A stretch of DNA of 64,000 bases, taken from Halorubrum sp. GN11_10-6_MGM (GTDB taxonomy: Archaea; Halobacteriota; Halobacteria; Halobacteriales; Haloferacaceae). Under the pieces are notes generated by a model. The model saw only the letters and a program-made list of their open reading frames with translations. It did no database searches and was not told the DNA's origin. Shown here in pieces: positions 58,807 to 64,000 of the stretch. The position numbers were made by a program, and so were the translations under genes. The stretch lies in assembly GCF_005435165.1 (NCBI RefSeq), contig NZ_SGUC01000001.1, positions 180,707 to 244,706 on the forward strand. The letters run 5' to 3'. Position 1 is the first letter of the stretch; every line of letters begins with the position of its first letter.

Positions 58807-61470
58807 ATGCCCAGTGGTGAGTACGACCCCGACGCCGTCGAGCCGCGGTGGCAGCGGCGCTGGGTCGACGAGGAGACGTACGCCTACGACGACGACCCGG
58901 TCGATCCGAACACCGTCTTCTCCATCGACACGCCCCCGCCGACGGTATCGGGGAGCCTCCACATGGGTCACCTGTACGGGTTCACCCTCCAGGACTTCGT
59001 CGCGCGCTTCGAGCGCATGAACGGCGGGGAGACGTTCTTCCCGTTCGGCTACGACGACAACGGGATCGCTTCAGAGCGTCTGACGGAAGACGAGCTCGAC
59101 ATCCGCCACCAGGAGTTCGAGCGCCGCGAGTTCCAGGCGAAGTGTCGCGAGGTCTGTGCCGACTACGAGTCGCAGTTCACCGAGAACGTCCAGTCGCTCG
59201 GCGTCTCCGTCGACTGGAACCACACGTACCAGACGATCGAGCCGCGCGTCCAGCGCGTCTCGCAGCTGTCGTTCGTCGACCTCTACGACCAGGGCCGCGA
59301 GTACCGCGAGAAGGCACCCGCGATCTGGTGTCCGGAGTGCGAGACCGCCATCTCGCAGGTCGAGACCGAGGACGACGAGCAGGCCAGCCACTTCAACGAC
59401 ATCGCCTTCACCGTCGCCGGGAGCGACGGCGACGACCCCGACGGCGCCGCCGAGACGTTCACCATCTCGACGACGCGCCCGGAGCTCCTCCCCGCGTGCG
59501 TCGCCGTCTTCGTCCACCCCGACGACGACGAGAATCAGGACCTCGTCGGCGAGTCCGCCGAGGTCCCGCTGTTCGGCCACGAGGTCCCGATCATCGCCGA
59601 CGAGCGCGTCGACATGGAGACCGGCTCCGGCATCGTGATGTGCTGTACGTTCGGCGACCAGAACGACATCGAGTGGTACCAGGTCCACGACCTGGACCTC
59701 CGGGTCGCCATCGACGAGTCCGGCCACATGACCGAGGTCGCGGAGGGGTACGAGGGGATGTACTCCTCGGAGGCCGGCGAGGCCATCGTCGAGGACCTCG
59801 ACGACGCGGGCGCCCTCCTCGACCGCCGCGACATCACCCACACGGTCAACGTCCACGAGCGCTGCGGGACGAGCGTCGAGTTCCTCGTCACCGAGCAGTG
59901 GTACATCGAGATGCTCGACAAGACCGACGAGTACCTCGCGGCCGGCCGCGAGATGGAGTGGTCGCCCGAGAAGATGTTCAGCCGGTACGAACACTGGGTC
60001 GAGGGGCTCCAGTGGGACTGGCTCATCTCCCGCCAGCGCTCCTCGGGCATCCCGTTCCCCGTGTGGTACTGTCAGGACTGCGGCGAGGAGGTCATCGCCG
60101 AGAAGGCCGACCTGCCGGTCGACCCGCTCTCCGACGACCCGCCGGTCGACGCCTGTCCCGAGTGCGGGCACGGCGAGTTCGAACCGGAGAACGACGTGCT
60201 CGACACGTGGGCCACCTCCAGTCTGACCCCCCTCATCAACGCCGGCTGGGACTGGGACGAGGAGGCCGAGGAGTTCACCATGGAACGGCCCGAGCTGTAT
60301 CAGTTCGACCTCCGCCCACAGGGCCACGACATCATCAGCTTCTGGCTGTTCCACACGCTGGTCAAGTGTTACGAACACACCGGCGAGGTCCCGTTCGAGG
60401 AGACGATGATCAACGGGCACGTCCTCGACGAGAACCGCGAGAAGATGTCGAAGTCGGTCGGCAACGTCGTCGAGCCCGAGGCCGTGCTGGAGGAGTTCCC
60501 GGTCGACGCCACGCGCTACTGGGCCGCCGGCACCGCCGTCGGCGACGACTTCCCGTTCAAAGAGAAGGACCTCCGCGCGGGCGAGAAGCTGATCCGGAAG
60601 CTGTGGAACGCCTCGAAGCTCGTCGAGTCGCTCGCGCCGGAGCCGTTCCCGGCCGAGCCCGACGGCGGGCTCCGCGAGCTCGACCGCTGGCTCCTCGCCG
60701 AGCTCGACGCCGAGGTCGATCGGATCACCGACCTCCTCGACGACCGCGCGTTCTCGAAGGCGCGCGACGAGCTCCGGAGCTTCTTCTGGAACACGTTCTG
60801 CGACGACTACCTCGAAATCGCGAAACAGCGCGAGGACGACGCCGCGGCGTACACGCTCCGGACCGCGCACCGCCGGTTCCTGAAGCTGTTCGCCCCGCTG
60901 CTCGCTCACGTCACCGAGGAGCTGTGGCACGACATGTACGCCGGCGACGCCGAGGGGGCCGGGCTTGCGGACGGCGCGAGCGACTCGATCCACCTCACCG
61001 ACTGGCCCGATCCGCTCGGGATCGAGGCCGACCGCGCCGCCGGGACCGCCGCGACCGCCGTCGTCGGCGCCCTCCGGAAGTACAAGAGCGAGAACCAGCT
61101 CCCGCTCACCGCCGCGCTCGACGCGGTCGAGGTGTACGCCGACGTGCGCGGCTTCGAGGACGACATCACCGGCGTGATGCACGTCGGCGACCTGACGGTC
61201 CACCCCGACGGCGACGCGCCCGTCGAGACGGTGATCACCGGTATCGACCTCGATTACGCCACTGTCGGACCGAAGTACGGCGACCAGGTCGGCGACATCG
61301 AGGCCGCGCTGGCGCAAGGGGAGCACGAGATCGACGGCGACGAGCTCCACGTCGCGGGCGTCACGCTCGTCGACGAGGAGTTCGCGGTCGAAGAAGAGCG
61401 GCAGTATCAGGGTGACGGCGAACTGCTTCAGGCCGACGACGTCGTCGTCATCGTCCGCAACGACGCGTAA
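58807..61470 (+). CDS. valS: Valyl-tRNA synthetase
   Basis: An 887-residue class I aminoacyl-tRNA synthetase. The HIGH-type signature reads SGSLHMGHLYGF near residue 50, the editing domain lies in the middle (about residues 200-340), and KMSKS is at about 546-550 (REKMSKSVGN). An anticodon-binding helical bundle and C-terminal part follow. The length suits archaeal ValS. CTGTTAAGG-like sequence is not exact, but TCCGTTAAGGGG lies about 30 bases upstream as TATA candidate. A +3 shadow frame covers nearly the entire gene and is not real. Confidence 0.95.
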   Translation: MPSGEYDPDAVEPRWQRRWVDEETYAYDDDPVDPNTVFSIDTPPPTVSGSLHMGHLYGFTLQDFVARFERMNGGETFFPFGYDDNGIASERLTEDELDIRHQEFERREFQAKCREVCADYESQFTENVQSLGVSVDWNHTYQTIEPRVQRVSQLSFVDLYDQGREYREKAPAIWCPECETAISQVETEDDEQASHFNDIAFTVAGSDGDDPDGAAETFTISTTRPELLPACVAVFVHPDDDENQDLVGESAEVPLFGHEVPIIADERVDMETGSGIVMCCTFGDQNDIEWYQVHDLDLRVAIDESGHMTEVAEGYEGMYSSEAGEAIVEDLDDAGALLDRRDITHTVNVHERCGTSVEFLVTEQWYIEMLDKTDEYLAAGREMEWSPEKMFSRYEHWVEGLQWDWLISRQRSSGIPFPVWYCQDCGEEVIAEKADLPVDPLSDDPPVDACPECGHGEFEPENDVLDTWATSSLTPLINAGWDWDEEAEEFTMERPELYQFDLRPQGHDIISFWLFHTLVKCYEHTGEVPFEETMINGHVLDENREKMSKSVGNVVEPEAVLEEFPVDATRYWAAGTAVGDDFPFKEKDLRAGEKLIRKLWNASKLVESLAPEPFPAEPDGGLRELDRWLLAELDAEVDRITDLLDDRAFSKARDELRSFFWNTFCDDYLEIAKQREDDAAAYTLRTAHRRFLKLFAPLLAHVTEELWHDMYAGDAEGAGLADGASDSIHLTDWPDPLGIEADRAAGTAATAVVGALRKYKSENQLPLTAALDAVEVYADVRGFEDDITGVMHVGDLTVHPDGDAPVETVITGIDLDYATVGPKYGDQVGDIEAALAQGEHEIDGDELHVAGVTLVDEEFAVEEERQYQGDGELLQADDVVVIVRNDA

Positions 61471-61508
61471 CCCGTCCCCCCTCGCGGCGTATCCTCCAAC
61501 CCCCCTCG

Positions 61509-62564
61509 TCACAGGTCGGCGCCGACTGCGTCCGCGACCGAGTCGAACCCGTCCCGTTCGAGCAGTTCGAGCAGCCCTTCGTTGACGTCGTGCGCGAGCG
61601 CCGGCCCCTCGTAGACGAGCCCCGTGTACAGTTGGACCAGCGAGGCCCCGGCTCGGATCTTCTCGTAGGCGCCCGCGGCGTCGGAGACCCCGCCCACGCC
61701 GATCACGGGAACGTCCGTGCGCTCCGCGACGAACCGCACCCGCTCCGTCGCGAGCGACTCGATCGGCTTTCCGGAGAGGCCGCCGCGCTCGGCTCTGTTG
61801 TGGCTCCGCAGCGACTCCGGCCGGGACGTCGTCGTGTTGGTCGCGATGACGCCGTCGAGTTCAAGGTCGTCGACGACGGCGAGCGCGTCCTCGACGGCCG
61901 GTTCGGGGAGGTCGGGAGAGAGCTTCACGAGGAGGGGATCCGCGCCGGCGTCGTCGAGCGTTCCGAGGATGCGTTCCAGGGCGTCGCGGTTCTGGAGCTC
62001 GCGGAGGCCGGGCGTGTTCGGGCTGGAGACGTTGACGACGAAGTAATCGCCCGCATCCGCGACGCGCTCGTACGTGTACAGGTAGTCGTCCGGGGCGTCC
62101 TCCAGCGCCGTCGACTTCGACTTCCCGATGTTGATCCCGATCGGGACGTTGGGTAGGGGGTCGCGGTCGAGCCGTTCGCCGACCCTGTCTGCGCCCTCGT
62201 TGTTGAACCCCATCCGGTTGATGAGGGCCTCGTCCTCTCGCAGGCGGAACAGTCGAGGGCGCGGATTTCCGGGCTGCCGCTCGGCGGTGACACCCCCGAC
62301 CTCGACGTGACCGAACCCGAGCGACGCCAGCGCTCGCGGCACGTGCGCGTTCTTGTCGAATCCGGCGGCGACGCCGACGGGATTCGGGAACTCCGAACCG
62401 AACAGATCGACCGCGAGCCGCTCGTCGTCGACGGCGTAGCGATCGGCGAGCGCGCTCGCGACCGCCGTTCCTTGGACGCCGCCGAGCAGTCGGTGAATCA
62501 GTCCGTGCGCCGTCTCCGGCGGCAGTCGGAACAGCGCCGGCTTCAACAGGTCGTACGCGCCCAT
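61509..62564 (-). CDS. pyrD: Dihydroorotate dehydrogenase, quinone type
   Basis: About 351 residues from the ATG at 62564 (GAYDLLKPALFRLPPETAHG); an ATG at 62615 has a poorer context and no conserved extension. Class 2 features are visible: FPNPVGVAAGFDKNA, VGGVTAERQPGNPRPRLFRL, NRMGFNNEG, NIGKSKSTALEDA, VVNVSSPNTPGLRELQ (catalytic Ser region), and IGVGGVSDAAGAYEKIRAGA. It oxidises dihydroorotate to orotate using FMN and membrane quinone. It is convergent with valS. Confidence 0.94.
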   Translation of the reverse strand: MGAYDLLKPALFRLPPETAHGLIHRLLGGVQGTAVASALADRYAVDDERLAVDLFGSEFPNPVGVAAGFDKNAHVPRALASLGFGHVEVGGVTAERQPGNPRPRLFRLREDEALINRMGFNNEGADRVGERLDRDPLPNVPIGINIGKSKSTALEDAPDDYLYTYERVADAGDYFVVNVSSPNTPGLRELQNRDALERILGTLDDAGADPLLVKLSPDLPEPAVEDALAVVDDLELDGVIATNTTTSRPESLRSHNRAERGGLSGKPIESLATERVRFVAERTDVPVIGVGGVSDAAGAYEKIRAGASLVQLYTGLVYEGPALAHDVNEGLLELLERDGFDSVADAVGADL

Positions 62565-62657
62565 CGTCTTGACCTCGTCACGAGCGACAATCAATCCGCC
62601 GACCGCGGCCCGCATCGCGATCGCGGGAATCGCTTCGATCGAACCCCACGGTCCGTT

Positions 62658-62861
62658 TCAGAAGTCGTGTTCGAGCTGCTCCGGGTTGGCGTCCGCCTTC
62701 TGAATGATAATCTTCCCGTCTCGGACCCGGACGAACACCTCGTCGCCGATCTCCATGCCGGCGACGGCGAGCTCGTCTTCGTGGAGGTTCACGTGGACGT
62801 TGTGGTACTCCCCCTCGTCGTCTTTGGCGCCACTGGGGCTGAGCTTCTTTTTACGGACCAT
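62658..62861 (-). CDS. AbrB/SpoVT-like small DNA-binding-type protein
   Basis: About 67 residues from the ATG at 62861 (MVRKKKLSPSGAK); the ATG at 62888 is an alternative. The swapped-hairpin AbrB pattern is seen in NVHVNLHEDELAVAGMEIGDEVFVRVRDG and KIIIQKA. It is found widely in haloarchaea as a small likely regulator. CACTTATG on the minus strand at 62897-62904 would give transcription start near 62875, favouring 62861 as start. Binding target unknown. Confidence 0.78.
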   Translation of the reverse strand: MVRKKKLSPSGAKDDEGEYHNVHVNLHEDELAVAGMEIGDEVFVRVRDGKIIIQKADANPEQLEHDF

Positions 62862-63214
62862 CGCGGGTGTGTTGTCGCATTTCGCCATAGCAGACACATA
62901 AGTGTTGTTTACGCGCACTCTCCGTCGAGAACTGACCATCGTGTGCGCACGCGAGAAACGGCTACATCGAATGTACAACAAGCGGGACGGTGCGCGGGTG
63001 AGCGGTCAGCGGTACTCGTCTTCTGCCCCCGGATCGACGTGTCGCGCGCGCCCAACGTCCTGTGAATCGCCGGGATTCGAGTGTCTCGCTCCCGCGTCTG
63101 ACCGAAAATCGCTAGCCGACACCGAGGTGGTATATAAAAATTGTGGCGCACAGCTTTCATTTCCCCGATATATTTATTACACACTATGTGCTGGTGTCAC
63201 ACGGAGGCAAAACC
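62862..63214. promoter_or_regulatory. Divergent promoter region of the AbrB-like and MC1 genes
   Basis: 353 bases without a gene. GTGGTATATAAAAATTGTGG at 63126-63145 is the strongest TATA box in the window. A second AT-rich box, CGATATATTTATTACACAC, lies at 63165-63183, with a GGAGG ribosome-binding site at 63203-63207 before the MC1 ATG. The left side has the AbrB-like promoter near 62897. Open frames in between are not believed. Confidence 0.65.
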
Positions 63215-63544
63215 ATGGTACGTGAAGACGGTAAGCGAAACTTTGCCCTTCGGGAAGCAGACGGATCGGAACCGAGTGAGTTCTCGGGCAACATGCCGCG
63301 CCAGGCGGCCCTCAAGGCGGCCCGAACGCTCGAGCCGGCACCTTCGGAAGCAGAGGCGGAGCGAACGACCCTCCGCCTCCGTGAGAAAGGGACTCAGAAA
63401 GTCCACGAGTACGAGGGGTGGGCTTGGAAAGACAGCGCTCCCGAAGTCGACGAGGCGGACGACGATTTCTGGCTCAACGACCTCGACGACATCACTAAGG
63501 CCAACGTCTCGAAGTTGGGTATCGAGTACCTCGACGACGAGTAG
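63215..63544 (+). CDS. Non-histone chromosomal protein MC1
   Basis: About 109 residues from the ATG at 63215, preceded by GGAGG eight bases earlier. RNFALREADGSEPSEFSG, MPRQAALKAARTLEP and LRLREKGTQKVHEYEGWAWK match MC1, the DNA-bending chromosomal protein of Methanosarcinales and haloarchaea. The C-terminal 35 residues are acidic (EVDEADDDFWLNDLDDI), a haloarchaeal change, since methanogen MC1 is basic throughout. Two promoter boxes suggest strong expression. The longer frame to 63143 crosses the second TATA box and is not used. Confidence 0.88.
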   Translation: MVREDGKRNFALREADGSEPSEFSGNMPRQAALKAARTLEPAPSEAEAERTTLRLREKGTQKVHEYEGWAWKDSAPEVDEADDDFWLNDLDDITKANVSKLGIEYLDDE

Positions 63545-64000
63545 CTCCTCGGGCGCTCCGATCCAGATCTCTCGTTTTCGCTGTTATCCGACCAGAACAC
63601 TGCGGGCTTGATCACCCTGCTGGCACAGAGCAACTATCCCGGGCAGCCTCGTCTCTGCTTCGCTCCGATCCGGTTAGTTCTCTCGCCGCTCTCGGCATGA
63701 AACCGCATGACGTGGCGGAGTTGGTTCGACGGGGTTAAGTACAACCCGGGCATTCGAAGAAATGCGAAGAACGCAACGCGGACTCAGGCCGTTCAACTCG
63801 GCCCGGTTTCGCTGGACCCGTACCGTTCCGATGGGTTTATGACCCGTCGTCCGGTACGTTCAGGTCCGCGAAGGATGAGGATCGCGCCCCCTGCGCTCCG
63901 GCGTAAGCGGCGATCTGATGTGAGCCGTGGTCGTTCGGTGTCATCCAAGCCGTTGGATGGACCGGACACCACACAGACCAATGCAATGGTGTGTCAATCT
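63545..64000. promoter_or_regulatory. Probable ribosomal RNA operon promoter and leader
   Basis: No credible gene. TTCGACGGGGTTAAGTACAA at 63725-63744 and TTCCGATGGGTTTATGACCC at 63826-63845 resemble the tandem boxes of haloarchaeal rRNA promoters. From about 63935, GGTGTC with GACACC and ATCCAA-GCCG-TTGGAT form nested stems like a pre-16S processing stem. The window ends in TGGTGTGTCAATCT, where the 16S 5-prime end (ATTCCGGTTGATCC) would be expected next. The 16S itself is not in the window, so this is an inference. Confidence 0.5.

Noticed and set aside
58848..61415. An 855-codon frame in the third phase of valS
   Set aside because: It mirrors valS exactly, is Arg-rich and has no motif. 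valS has a full set of synthetase signatures.

Overview
This window is a high-GC euryarchaeal chromosome segment from a haloarchaeon. The proteins are strongly acidic with Asp/Glu-rich linkers, and many genes look leaderless, with a TATA-like box about 25-30 bases before the start codon. Family content is haloarchaeal: DNA polymerase D small subunit, Orc1/Cdc6, MC1 chromosomal protein, Hel308, KEOPS Cgi121, archaeal IMP cyclohydrolase, the OapABC set and several haloarchaea-only small proteins. A Halorubrum-like genus is my inference; the sequence does not prove it.

Layout. 0.1-9.2 kb: an overlapping lactonase/iron-alcohol dehydrogenase pair, a VapBC-type toxin-antitoxin pair, threonine synthase, uracil phosphoribosyltransferase, a CobW-type GTPase, small zinc-ribbon and membrane proteins, and a Get3/ArsA ATPase. 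9.4-17.2 kb: CstA peptide/pyruvate-type transporter, small haloarchaeal proteins, an S9 peptidase and PurO. 17.3-20.6 kb: tRNA-Gln(CTG), Cgi121 and Hel308. 21-29.8 kb: membrane proteins, a methyltransferase, a split MgtE-type transporter pair, a lower-GC geranylgeranyl-reductase-like operon, RecA-like and acetyltransferase-like proteins, a 29-residue membrane peptide and aspartate kinase. 30.2-32.7 kb: oapABC and a DoxX-like protein. 32.7-41.3 kb: a catabolic-looking cluster (BNR-repeat protein, TatD-type hydrolase, FAH-family protein, amidohydrolase, TetR regulator, DUF35 zinc ribbon, thiolase-like protein, CaiB CoA transferase). Its promoters share a palindrome, TTTAC-N6-GTAAA. 41.4-47.1 kb: a replication origin with an exact 23-bp inverted pair of origin recognition boxes around an AT-rich stretch, then orc1/cdc6, a signal peptidase and polymerase D small subunit. 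47.2-62.6 kb: housekeeping and small conserved genes including PspAB, PHP phosphoesterase, HemB, ferredoxin, ValS and PyrD. 62.6-64 kb: an AbrB-like protein, MC1, and what looks like the promoter/leader of a ribosomal RNA operon running off the right edge.

The most unusual signal is a dispersed, structured, non-coding element of roughly 265-355 bp present three times (20.67-21.03 kb, 34.86-35.12 kb, and 58.04-58.35 kb inverted). The copies share sequence blocks, but the arms of three hairpins differ between copies in a compensatory way (T:A to C:G, C:G to T:A, A:T to G:C). That is what selection on a folded RNA or a DNA cruciform would give. I know of no named family that it matches.

Other recurring themes: short tandem duplications placed directly after stop codons of at least eight genes; origin-recognition-box-like sequences outside the main origin (next to the tRNA and inside orc1 and polB); and a coherent TetR-type operator set for the cluster next to the origin. 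No insertion sequences, CRISPR arrays or prophage genes were recognised.
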